From DAIRUS01 sp036803205 (lineage in GTDB: Bacteria; Patescibacteriota; Minisyncoccia; Minisyncoccales; GBS-2), in contig DAIRUS010000001.1 in NCBI GenBank assembly GCA_036803205.1, positions 1-64,000 on the forward strand: 64,000 nucleotides of DNA. The letters are read 5' to 3'. A model generated the notes under the pieces. That model did not search any database. It saw only the letters and a list, made by a program, of their open reading frames with translations, and was not told where the DNA came from. Shown piece by piece: positions 41,190 to 49,398 of the stretch (the first letter of the stretch is position 1; every line of letters begins with the position of its first letter). The position numbers were made by a program, and so were the translations under genes.

Positions 41190-41993
41190 ATGAAAAACAT
41201 AAATCTCATCTTTGTTTCAATTCTGTCAATTCTGATTGTTGTATTGGTAGGAGGGTTTGTTTATTATTGGTTTTTGTCTTCTCTTGGTAAAAAAGAAGTT
41301 GTTGACCCTAAAATTAAAGAGATAATTAGTCGGGGTAAAATTTTAGTCGGGACGGAAGCCGCTTATCCTCCTATGGAATATTTTGACGAGACCGGCAATT
41401 TTGTCGGTTTTGACATTGATTTAGCCAAAGAAATCGCTTCCGATCTTGGAGTGGGGGTGGATTTTAAAAATCTTCCTTGGGTAGAAATTTTTGATTCAGT
41501 AATGAAAGGCGAAGTCGATATGATAATTTCTGCCATCGCTATTACTCCAGAAAGACTTGAGGCTTTAAGCTTTTCTGATCCCTACCTTAATGTTGGCCAG
41601 GTTATTGTTACTAAAAAAGATTTAGTCATTCAAGGAGTAGAAGACCTTCAAGGAAAAATTATAGGCGTTCAAAAAGGAACAATAAGTGAAGAAGAAGCAA
41701 AAAAACGCACCGACCTTTCTCTCGTCAAAAGTTATGCCAATTATTCTTTAGTTAAAGAAGCCCTTTTTCGAGGAGAGATTGAAGTAATTCTGATTGATTA
41801 CCCGGCCGGAATAAAAATGGTGGCCCAAGACGAGGAGTTGAAAATTGTTGGAGAGCCTTTCACTCAAGAATTTTATAGCGTAGCAGTTCAGAAAGGTCAA
41901 GAGGTTCTTTTGGCGAGAATTAATCAGACAATCAGGAGACTAAAACAAACAGGAAAATTAAGGGCTTTAGAAGAAAAATGGCTGAGCGAATAA
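41190..41993 (+). CDS. Extracellular solute-binding protein, polar amino acid type (SBP_bac_3)
   Basis: 267 aa. N-terminal membrane helix (LIFVSILSILIVVLVGGFVYYW) without a lipobox Cys, so anchored by the helix. The bilobed binding fold shows KILVGTEAAYPPMEYFDETG, VGFDIDLAKEIASDLG, MISAIAITPERLEALSFSDP, GKIIGVQKGTISEEEA and LKQTGKLRALEEKW. Such proteins capture amino acids for ABC importers, but no permease or ATPase gene is nearby. Here it is embedded among sensor genes and more likely presents ligand to a receptor. Confidence 0.9.
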   Translation: MKNINLIFVSILSILIVVLVGGFVYYWFLSSLGKKEVVDPKIKEIISRGKILVGTEAAYPPMEYFDETGNFVGFDIDLAKEIASDLGVGVDFKNLPWVEIFDSVMKGEVDMIISAIAITPERLEALSFSDPYLNVGQVIVTKKDLVIQGVEDLQGKIIGVQKGTISEEEAKKRTDLSLVKSYANYSLVKEALFRGEIEVILIDYPAGIKMVAQDEELKIVGEPFTQEFYSVAVQKGQEVLLARINQTIRRLKQTGKLRALEEKWLSE

Positions 41994-42001
41994 TCATCTA
42001 A

Positions 42002-43081
42002 ATGAAAATACGACTTTCTCTCCAAATTAAATTAGTTTTAACGACAGCGGTGGTAGTGATTTTTGCTTTTTCAATTTTGGCTTATTTAACCATCGAGAGT
42101 CAAAGGAAATTTTTTCAATCTATTTTTCAAAATTTAGCTATCAATGTAGCCCAAACTCTTGAGGCTAATATTACTACCAATAAAGACCTCGAAGATAGGG
42201 CTAAACTTTTATCAAATATATTGAAAATAGTCAGTGGAGAGAGTGGGGTTGGGCCCTGGATAGTTTTGATTAATATAAATCTACCCGACAATGGCGTCCT
42301 TAAAACAGTAGTTTCCAACAATAGTATTTTGATTGGGACAAAACCATCGCCGGAAAATTTTTACACTTATCGTGATGGAAAAACGCGACTAAGTAAAATC
42401 AAGGGACCAGACCAAACTGAACTATTAAATGTCATTACCCCTATCAATATTGGAGGTGAAAAAGTGGGCACTTATGAGATAAGATTATCTCTCCAGGAAT
42501 TAGAAGAGACAATTTCTAAAACTCAGAGACAATTTCTAATAACGACATTTATTTCGGTTACTTTTATTATTTTTAGCCTTTATTTTTTGATGAAACTGAC
42601 GGTTATTAATCCAGTCAAAGAAATGCAACTTGGCATGAAAGAAGTTGGCGAGGGTCATCTTGATTTTCGGATTAAAACGAAAAGAAAAGATGAATTTGGA
42701 GATTTAATCCTAGGATTTAATCAAATGGTTGACAGGCTTCAAGAAAGTTATCATAAATTAAAAGAGATTCAAAAGAATCTTGAAAAAATGGTTCAAGAGA
42801 GAACCCAAAAATTAGAGGAGGCCAAATCGGTCCTTGAAATAAAAGTGAGAGCTAGAACTCGAGAATTAAAAGATTTAACCTCTGTTCTTGAAGAAAAAGT
42901 TAGAGAAAGGACCAAAGAACTTCGAGCCAGCCAAGAAGAACTTCAAAAGAAAATTAAGGAATTGGAGAAATTTCAGAAATTAGCGATTGGTCGAGAGCTA
43001 AAAATGGTAGAAATGAAAAAGAAAATTAAAGAGTTGGAAGAAAAATTAAGACCCCAAAACCAAAACGGTTCTCCAAAATGA
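42002..43081 (+). CDS. Membrane sensor with extracytoplasmic domain, HAMP and long coiled coil, no kinase domain
   Basis: 359 aa. First membrane helix near residues 7-28 (IKLVLTTAVVVIFAFSILAYL), an exterior domain of about 145 residues, second helix near 176-200 (LITTFISVTFIIFSLYFLMK), HAMP (NPVKEMQLGMKEVGEGHLDF ... DEFGDLILGFNQMVDRL), then coiled coil with three KVRERTKEL-like repeats and the tail FQKLAIGRELKMVEMKKKI. No catalytic output domain is fused, so it may signal by association with the kinase encoded downstream or with the PAS protein that shares the tail. The stop overlaps the next start by 4 nt. Confidence 0.82.
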   Translation: MKIRLSLQIKLVLTTAVVVIFAFSILAYLTIESQRKFFQSIFQNLAINVAQTLEANITTNKDLEDRAKLLSNILKIVSGESGVGPWIVLININLPDNGVLKTVVSNNSILIGTKPSPENFYTYRDGKTRLSKIKGPDQTELLNVITPINIGGEKVGTYEIRLSLQELEETISKTQRQFLITTFISVTFIIFSLYFLMKLTVINPVKEMQLGMKEVGEGHLDFRIKTKRKDEFGDLILGFNQMVDRLQESYHKLKEIQKNLEKMVQERTQKLEEAKSVLEIKVRARTRELKDLTSVLEEKVRERTKELRASQEELQKKIKELEKFQKLAIGRELKMVEMKKKIKELEEKLRPQNQNGSPK

Positions 43082-44070
43082 CCATAAAGACAATTTTAAT
43101 TGCCTTACTTATCTTTTTTCTTCTTTTTTACTCTCTTTACTTTTGTTGGTATTCTTTCTTTTTTACTCTTCCGGCGGAAAAACTGGAAGTTTTCCCGCCG
43201 GAACAACCGAAAAGAGGACCTGGTGGGAAAGATTATCTTGCCCAAGGGGTGGAAATCTTTGAACTAAGGAAAAATGGCGAGACTGTTTTTTTGTTTTTAC
43301 CAAAAGGAGTTGACTTGAATTCTCAACCAGTTCTTTTAGTTTTTTTTCAATTTACTTTTGACCACTGGCAACGTCTTACTAAAAACGCCAACCTTCTTCA
43401 TTTAGCTAAAAAAGGAAATATTGTTGTTGTGCCGGTTTATCAAAGGTCAATTTGGGACCCGTTTGATTCCCAAAAATTGATTAGTAAAAGTTATGAATTA
43501 ACCAAAGAGGCTTTTGCTAAAATAAGAGAGCTTGCTCCCCAAAACGATTTTTCCAACTTTGCCATTTTAGGAATTTCTTTAGGCAGTGCAATTGCTACTC
43601 AGATTATTAATACCGACCTGCCTTCAACCCAAGCTTTAATTCTTATTGTTCCTACCGAAGGATTACCTTTAATTTCTCCCCGAATTTATGGAGTTCCTTT
43701 TGGGGATTTAAAAGTACTTTCTTATAATTCTTTTTTGGTTGGTATTTTAGCCGAAAAAGATCACATCGTTTTTCAGTCTCGGATTGAAAAATTATTTAAA
43801 CAAGCCGTTCCAAGAGAAAAACATCTTTTCAAAATTCCCTCTGATAATTACGGAAGTCCGCCAGTTATTAGTAACCATTTAAGCTTTTTTAATCAGTTTA
43901 ATGTTCTTAATTTTTATGGCTACCTGAAAATTGTTGACGCGACTTTAAGTTGCCTTTTTTACAACCGGGATTGTGCAATTGCCAAAGGAGAAAGCGAGGA
44001 AGCTTTTTCGATGGGAAAATGGAGCGATGGTCGGCCGATTAATCAAATTATAAAAATTTTTCCCAAATAA
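43078..44070 (+). CDS. Membrane-anchored alpha/beta-hydrolase-like protein
   Basis: 330 aa. N-terminal helix (ILIALLIFFLLFYSLYFCWY), then an alpha/beta fold: LLVFFQFTFDHWQRLTKNA, IVVVPVYQRSIWDPF, nucleophile elbow GISLGSAIATQ (Ser), an acidic position in ILAEKDHIVFQSR and a late His (ISNHLSFFNQ). The triad is therefore plausible. Substrate unknown; exterior location implied by the N-terminal anchor. Being inside a signalling operon it could process a signal molecule or lipid, which is inference. Confidence 0.75.
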   Translation: MTIKTILIALLIFFLLFYSLYFCWYSFFFTLPAEKLEVFPPEQPKRGPGGKDYLAQGVEIFELRKNGETVFLFLPKGVDLNSQPVLLVFFQFTFDHWQRLTKNANLLHLAKKGNIVVVPVYQRSIWDPFDSQKLISKSYELTKEAFAKIRELAPQNDFSNFAILGISLGSAIATQIINTDLPSTQALILIVPTEGLPLISPRIYGVPFGDLKVLSYNSFLVGILAEKDHIVFQSRIEKLFKQAVPREKHLFKIPSDNYGSPPVISNHLSFFNQFNVLNFYGYLKIVDATLSCLFYNRDCAIAKGESEEAFSMGKWSDGRPINQIIKIFPK

Positions 44071-44178
44071 GAATTTACGATTAATACTTTATTGCTATTA
44101 ACTGTTAGTCGAGAAATAAAAATGATAGAATTAAAAAAAAGAATTAAAGAATCAGAAGAAAAATTAAAAAACAAATAG
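44071..44178 (+). pseudogene. Remnant of a sensor coiled-coil tail
   Basis: Right after the hydrolase stop and in the same frame: TINTLLLLTVSREIKMIELK continuing KRIKESEEKLKNK to TAG 44176-44178. It matches the tail LTVGRELKMIELKKEIEKL of the PAS protein at 40599, with no start codon or upstream domain left. Reads as the 3' end of a deleted paralogue. Confidence 0.6.
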
Positions 44179-44255
44179 AAAAAATCATTATTTTATCTTT
44201 TTGTCAAATTTTCCAAAAAGGTCGGGCTAAACTTTAAACTTTTTTAAATCAAAAT

Positions 44256-45347
44256 ATGGCTAAAAAAATTTGGTTAATTTTGTTTTTAAATTTAATAATC
44301 CTAATTATTGGTGGTGCAATTTTTCTCTCAAGAAAACCTTCTCCTCCACTTCCTTCCCCAACTAAGGAAAGAGAACTCAATATTTTTAATTGGGAAGATT
44401 ATCTTTCTGAAGAAGTGATTAAAGATTTCGAGGCTAAATTTGGAATTGAAGTTAATCTCGATACTTTTGGAGAGAGCGAAGAAATGTTTTCGGTTCTCCA
44501 GTCACAGCCAGACAAATACGATTTAGTAGTGACCGATGACCGGATGGTGATTTTAATGAAAAATTTAAAATTACTTTCTCCCCTTGATCATTCCCAATTA
44601 CCTAACTTGAAATATCTCAAACCCCAAATGAAGGAAAACGCTTATGATCCCGGTAATATTTATTGTCTTCCCTATGTTTCAGGTTTCACCGGAATTGCTA
44701 TTAATGAAAAACACGTCAAAGATTTTGACGGAAGGCGAAAAATTCTTTGGGACGAAAAATATAAAGGAAAAATTAGTTTACCCAATATTTCGGAAGAGGT
44801 TCTTTTTAACGCCCTTTTTTATCTTGGTTATTCAATTAATACCCCTAATCAAAATCAGTTAGAAGAAGCAATTAATTTAGTTTTAAAACAAAAACCTTTA
44901 GTCATCGGCTATGACGATCCAATCAGACAAAGAGAATTGCTGATTAACGAAGAGGCCTGGATTGCCTATATTTACTCGACCGAAATTGAACCAATTCAAA
45001 GAATCAACCCTGACATTAAATTCTTCGCGCCAAAAGAAGGGGTTTTGCTCTGGACTGATAATTGGTGTATTCCTAAAGATGCTCCTCATAAAACTGCTGC
45101 CCACCAATTTTTGAATTATCTTTTCGAACCAGAGGTAAATGCCAAAAATTCCCAAGTAATTGGAGTAATGACGGTGAACGAAAAAGCTCAAGATTTTCTT
45201 TCGGCCGAATTTAAAAAAAGAATGGAGGGACTTGATTTTCCTTTAGAGGAAGAAACATTTTCGAAAAGTCAATACTTTACCGAAATTTTGGATATCAAAA
45301 TCAGGGAAGCAGTTAATCGATTAGAGGCCGAATTGTTTACTGATTAA
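44256..45347 (+). CDS. Spermidine/putrescine-type solute-binding protein (PotD-like)
   Basis: 363 aa. N-terminal membrane helix (IWLILFLNLIILIIGGAIFL), then a PotD-like fold: LNIFNWEDYLSEEVIKDFEA, KYDLVVTDDRMV, CLPYVSGFTGIAINEKHV, WIAYIYSTEIEPI and LLWTDNWCIPKDAPHK. PotD binds polyamines for PotABC import, but potA/B/C are absent here. It sits directly before the histidine kinase, so polyamine or related ligand sensing is a reasonable hypothesis. Ligand specificity cannot be read from the sequence alone. Confidence 0.87.
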   Translation: MAKKIWLILFLNLIILIIGGAIFLSRKPSPPLPSPTKERELNIFNWEDYLSEEVIKDFEAKFGIEVNLDTFGESEEMFSVLQSQPDKYDLVVTDDRMVILMKNLKLLSPLDHSQLPNLKYLKPQMKENAYDPGNIYCLPYVSGFTGIAINEKHVKDFDGRRKILWDEKYKGKISLPNISEEVLFNALFYLGYSINTPNQNQLEEAINLVLKQKPLVIGYDDPIRQRELLINEEAWIAYIYSTEIEPIQRINPDIKFFAPKEGVLLWTDNWCIPKDAPHKTAAHQFLNYLFEPEVNAKNSQVIGVMTVNEKAQDFLSAEFKKRMEGLDFPLEEETFSKSQYFTEILDIKIREAVNRLEAELFTD

Positions 45348-45362
45348 TTTTTAAATGAAAAG

Positions 45363-47672
45363 ATGAAAAGTTTTAAAATATCATTTAGAACAAAAACTAT
45401 TTTTGTTTTACTTTTCTTTGGGATGGCGCCTCTTTTTCTGAACGGTCTTTTTACTCTTTTTAGTTCTGAAAGTTTTCTTAAAGCAAGAACCAGCCAAAAT
45501 TTAGAGGAGATAAATAAATTAGTGGCTGGCCAAATTGAAAATTTTATTACTGAAGCCTTCAAGAGTGTTATTATCTTTTCCCAAAACCCTATTCTTGCCT
45601 CGCTAGAAGTTTCCCTAGAAGAAAAAGCATCTGAGATAGAAAAACAAGCTTTTTATTATCCAATCTTTCAGGATATTACCCTTCTTGATAGAAATGGTCG
45701 CCTTCTTACTTCTTCTTCATTCAAATTTTATGGTAAATGGACGAGTAATTTTTGGTTTTTGGAGGCGAAAGAAAAGAAAAAAGTTGTGATGTCTGACCTT
45801 TATGCAACGGTTGATGTTACTCAACCAATTTTGGCTTTTTTTGTTCCCATTGTTAATCAAGAAGGAGAAATTAATTTTTTCATCGTTACTCAGATTAACA
45901 CTGATAGATTTTTAGAGATAATTAGTTCAGTTACTGTCGGCGAAAGAGGACAGGTTTTTTTAATCAATTCAAGAGGAGATATTATTGCCCACCTTTATCG
46001 TTCCATTCTTTTTGAAAAAATTTCTCCAACTTATCCTCTAAAAATGGCCAGCCTTATGAAAAAGGGTGAAGTTAATTTTGATTTCCGCGGGGAAGAAATG
46101 ATTGGTAATTTTAGGGTTATTGAAAGCTTTCAGCAATATCCCGGCAAAAACTGGCATTTAATTGTAGCCCAACCCAAACAAGAAGCTCTTAGTTTAGTGA
46201 GAGAGATTAGAAATCAAACTATTCTCTTCTTAATCTTCTCTTCTTTAGCCATTATTTTAATCGCCTCTTTTTTGGGTAAATACATCACCCAACCTTTGGA
46301 AAAACTGGCTTTGGCAGCAAAAAAAGTTTCGGCTGGCGATTTCCAGGTTCAGGTAGATATTCACACTAAAGATGAGTTCGAAGATTTGGCAATTACTTTT
46401 AACGAAATGGTGAAAGAATTAAAAAATTTTTACACCTTTTTAGAAGAAACTAAGAAAAATTTGGAAGCCCAAGTGAAAGCGCGGACGGAAGAACTAGAAG
46501 TTTTAGCTAGCAATCTTGAGAAAGAAGTTAGGAGGCGAACAGAAGAGCTTCAAAGAAGAATTCAAGAATTAGGAAACTCAAGAATTGCTTTAATGAATAT
46601 CTTAGAGGATGTCGAAGCAGCTAGAAAAAAAGCTGAAGAGGAAAGAGATAAAACCACAGCTTTATTTGTTAATTTTGCCGACGGCCTCTTATTTTTTGAC
46701 CAAAAAAACAATTTTTCAATGATTAATCCTCAGGCAGAAATCTTTTTCAACGTTAAGGGAAAAGAAATAATTGGTCGCAACATTCTAGAGTTTTCCCATC
46801 TTCCAGGGCTATCTTCTTTGGTACAATTTTTAGGAAAAGAACCGAGAAAAATTTTTAGAGAAGAACTATTTCTTAGAGAAGATCTGGTTTTAGAAGTTTC
46901 AACCGTCTCTATAGGAGAAACGGGTATCCTGGTTATTTTGCGTGACGTCACCCGAGAAAAAATGGTTGAAAGAATGAAGACCGAATTTGTTTCTCTTGCT
47001 GCTCATCAATTGAGGACACCGCTTTCAGCGATTAAATGGACCCTCCAAATGTTTTTAGAAGGAGATCTGGGCAAGATAACGGAAGAGCAAAGGGAGTTTG
47101 TTGAAAAAACTTATCAGGCAAATGAAAGAATGATTAGATTAATCAACGACCTTTTGAATGTCGCGCGGATTGAAGAAGGAAGATATCTTTATAAGCCCAT
47201 CCTTTCCGATCTTGGATTAATTGTTGAATCTGTGGTAGACTTTTATAAAGAGGAGGCTGAAAGAAAAGGGGTTAAAATTAAATTTGAAAAGAAGGAAAAA
47301 TTACCAAAGGTTAAAGTGGATGAAGAAAAGATAAAATTAGCCGCTACCAATTTAATTGACAATGCAATCGAGTATACTCCAAAAGGAGGGGAAGTGACAA
47401 TTTGCCTTAAAAGTGATAAAAAAGAAATAGAGTTTTCAGTTCAAGATACAGGAATAGGGATTCCCGAAAATCAAAAAGAAAGAGTTTTTACCAAATTTTT
47501 CAGAGCGGCTAATGCAATGAGAATACAAACGGAAGGAACAGGGTTAGGGCTTTTCATTACAAAAAATATTATTGAAGCTCATAAAGGTCGAATTTGGTTT
47601 CAATCAAAAGAAGGAGAAGGAACAACTTTTTATTTCACCTTACCTATTGCAGAAGAAGGAGAAAATTTTTGA
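45363..47672 (+). CDS. Sensor histidine kinase: Cache-like exterior, HAMP, PAS, HisKA, HATPase
   Basis: 769 aa. First helix near residues 12-34, a dCache-like exterior domain (about 35-275, with FQDITLLDRNGRLLTSSS and GERGQVFLINSRGDIIAH), second helix (ILFLIFSSLAIILIASFLG), HAMP (QPLEKLALAAKKVSAGDFQV), coiled coil, PAS (VNFADGLLFFDQKNNFSMIN), HisKA with phospho-acceptor His548 (SLAAHQLRTPLSAIKW) and HATPase with N box NLIDNAIEYTPKGG, G1 QDTGIGIPENQKERVF and G2 GTGLGLFITKNI. Complete and probably active. Two response regulators follow with 10-nt and 1-nt gaps. Confidence 0.95.
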   Translation: MKSFKISFRTKTIFVLLFFGMAPLFLNGLFTLFSSESFLKARTSQNLEEINKLVAGQIENFITEAFKSVIIFSQNPILASLEVSLEEKASEIEKQAFYYPIFQDITLLDRNGRLLTSSSFKFYGKWTSNFWFLEAKEKKKVVMSDLYATVDVTQPILAFFVPIVNQEGEINFFIVTQINTDRFLEIISSVTVGERGQVFLINSRGDIIAHLYRSILFEKISPTYPLKMASLMKKGEVNFDFRGEEMIGNFRVIESFQQYPGKNWHLIVAQPKQEALSLVREIRNQTILFLIFSSLAIILIASFLGKYITQPLEKLALAAKKVSAGDFQVQVDIHTKDEFEDLAITFNEMVKELKNFYTFLEETKKNLEAQVKARTEELEVLASNLEKEVRRRTEELQRRIQELGNSRIALMNILEDVEAARKKAEEERDKTTALFVNFADGLLFFDQKNNFSMINPQAEIFFNVKGKEIIGRNILEFSHLPGLSSLVQFLGKEPRKIFREELFLREDLVLEVSTVSIGETGILVILRDVTREKMVERMKTEFVSLAAHQLRTPLSAIKWTLQMFLEGDLGKITEEQREFVEKTYQANERMIRLINDLLNVARIEEGRYLYKPILSDLGLIVESVVDFYKEEAERKGVKIKFEKKEKLPKVKVDEEKIKLAATNLIDNAIEYTPKGGEVTICLKSDKKEIEFSVQDTGIGIPENQKERVFTKFFRAANAMRIQTEGTGLGLFITKNIIEAHKGRIWFQSKEGEGTTFYFTLPIAEEGENF

Positions 47673-47682
47673 AAACGAAACC

Positions 47683-48054
47683 ATGAAAAAGAAAATTTTA
47701 TTAGTGGAGGATGAAGAGATAATAAGAAATCTTCTTAAAAAGAAATTAGAACAAGAAGGTTATGAAGTAAAAATAGCGATAGACGGTGAAGATGGTCTAA
47801 AAGCAATGCGGAACGAAAAACCAAACCTTGTTTTGTTAGATATTATCATGCCAAAATTGAGCGGATTTGAAGTGATGGAAGAAATACAAAAGAACGAAGA
47901 ATTAAAGATGATTCCGGTTATCGTAATTTCAAATTCAGGCCAGCCAGTTGAATTAGATAAGGCCAAAAAATTAGGGGCAAAAGATTGGTTAATAAAAACA
48001 GAATTTGACCCCCAAGAGGTAGTTGCCAAAGTAGTAAAACAAATAGGGAGATAG
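47683..48054 (+). CDS. Single-domain response regulator (1)
   Basis: 123 aa from ATG 47683 (MKKKILLVEDEEIIRNLL). Receiver domain only: acidic pair VEDEE, phospho-acceptor Asp in NLVLLDIIMPK, conserved Thr/Ser position in VIVISNSG and Lys in WLIKTEF. No output domain, so it acts by protein contact, for example in a phosphorelay or on a motor/pilus ATPase. Probable partner of the kinase immediately upstream. Confidence 0.93.
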   Translation: MKKKILLVEDEEIIRNLLKKKLEQEGYEVKIAIDGEDGLKAMRNEKPNLVLLDIIMPKLSGFEVMEEIQKNEELKMIPVIVISNSGQPVELDKAKKLGAKDWLIKTEFDPQEVVAKVVKQIGR

Positions 48055-48055
48055 T

Positions 48056-48424
48056 ATGGCAAAGAAAATTCTTATTATAGAAGATGACAAATTTTTGAGA
48101 GAGCTTATTTCCCGAAAACTTGAGAATGAAGGATATTCGATTGTTGAAGCTGTTGATGGAGAAGAAGGAATCAAGAAAATAAGAGATGAACCTCCAGATT
48201 TAGTTTTACTTGATTTAATTTTACCCGGAATTGATGGTTTTGAATTTTTAACCAGAGTAAAACAAGATCCAACTCTAGCTCCCATTCCGGTTATTGTTTT
48301 ATCTAATCTTGGGCAGAGGGAAGAAATTGAAAAAGGATTAAAATTGGGAGCGATCGACTACCTGGTGAAAGCTCATTTTACTCCAGGAGAGATTGTCGAA
48401 AAGATTAAAAACGCTCTTAGATAG
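48056..48424 (+). CDS. Single-domain response regulator (2)
   Basis: 122 aa, one nucleotide after the previous stop. Receiver domain only: IIEDDKFLRELI, phospho-acceptor Asp in DLVLLDLILPGIDGFEFL, VIVLSNLGQ and DYLVKAHFTPGE. About half the positions match the preceding regulator by eye, so a tandem duplication. Last gene of the signalling operon. Confidence 0.93.
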   Translation: MAKKILIIEDDKFLRELISRKLENEGYSIVEAVDGEEGIKKIRDEPPDLVLLDLILPGIDGFEFLTRVKQDPTLAPIPVIVLSNLGQREEIEKGLKLGAIDYLVKAHFTPGEIVEKIKNALR

Positions 48425-48453
48425 TCTTGAATAGTTAAAGAAGCTTCATATTA

Positions 48454-48500
48454 AAGGCGTAAAACAGCGAAAAAGATGAAGTGTTTTAGGGATACGCCTT
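48454..48500 (+). promoter_or_regulatory. Hairpin in the mutM leader
   Basis: AAGGCGT (48454-48460) pairs with ACGCCTT (48494-48500), and the adjoining AAAACA (48461-48466) with TGTTTT (48482-48487); a 6-nt bulge AGGGAT is on the 3' side. It ends 7 nt before the mutM ATG, where it could hinder ribosome access. Confidence 0.45.
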
Positions 48501-48507
48501 GATGACT

Positions 48508-49398
48508 ATGCCAGAATTACCAGAGGTTGAAACTACTGTTTTAGATTTAAAGGCAAAGATCCTGAAGAGGACCTTTGTTGACGTTTGGACGGATTCAAAA
48601 AATTTAATTAAAAAACCAGAAAGCTTTGAGAAATTTAAAAAAGAAATTAAAGGAAAAAAAATTAAAAACATTTGGCGCCGGGGAAAGAATATTATTTTTG
48701 AGTTGAGACAAACCGGAGTGAGACCAAAACTTTTTTTATTAATCCACCAAAAAATGACCGGGCATTTGCTTTTGGGAAAATGGAAATTAGAAAGAGAGAG
48801 ATGGCAGGCAAAAAATCCCGGCCCCTTGGCTGAAGATCCGATGAATAGATTTTTGCATCTGATATTTTGGTTAAACGATGGTCAAATGCTAGCTCTTTCT
48901 GATTTAAGGAAATTTGCCAAAGCAGAATTATTAGATGAAAAAGATTTAGAAAAGGAACTAAGTGCTTTGGGTCCAGAACCTTTGGAAAAAGATTTTACTT
49001 TTGAAAAATTTAGAAAGTGTTTGGCTAAAAAAAAGAAAGGAAAAATAAAACAAGTTTTAATGGATCAAAAAGTTATTGCTGGAATCGGCAATATTTATTC
49101 TGATGAAATTTTATGGGAGGCAAGGGTGCATCCCTTTAAAGAGATTAGACAATTGGACAAAGAGGAAATGAAGAAAATTTATCAGGCGACAAAAAAAATC
49201 TTACTAAAAGCAGTTGAGTTAGGTGGCGAATCAATTTCTGATTACCGAAAACCTTCCGGAGAAAAAGGAGGTTTTGATCCTTTAAGAAAGGTTTATCGTC
49301 GAGAAGGTGAAAAATGTTCTCTCTGTGGAGTTATTATTAAAAGAACAAAACTAGCCGGGAGATCAGCTCATTTTTGTCCCCAGTGCCAAAAACTATGA
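48508..49398 (+). CDS. mutM: Formamidopyrimidine-DNA glycosylase
   Basis: 296 aa from ATG 48508; this start gives the obligatory MPELPEVETT, in which Pro2 is the catalytic nucleophile and Glu3 the acid (the two codons upstream would bury it). Other motifs: LLIHQKMTGHLLLGKW, MALSDLRKF-like LALSDLRKFAKAEL, QKVIAGIGNIYSDEIL (helix-two-turn-helix) and a C-terminal zinc finger CSLCGVI ... CPQCQK. Removes 8-oxoguanine and nicks the abasic site. Overlaps holA (ATGA). Confidence 0.95.
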   Translation: MPELPEVETTVLDLKAKILKRTFVDVWTDSKNLIKKPESFEKFKKEIKGKKIKNIWRRGKNIIFELRQTGVRPKLFLLIHQKMTGHLLLGKWKLERERWQAKNPGPLAEDPMNRFLHLIFWLNDGQMLALSDLRKFAKAELLDEKDLEKELSALGPEPLEKDFTFEKFRKCLAKKKKGKIKQVLMDQKVIAGIGNIYSDEILWEARVHPFKEIRQLDKEEMKKIYQATKKILLKAVELGGESISDYRKPSGEKGGFDPLRKVYRREGEKCSLCGVIIKRTKLAGRSAHFCPQCQKL

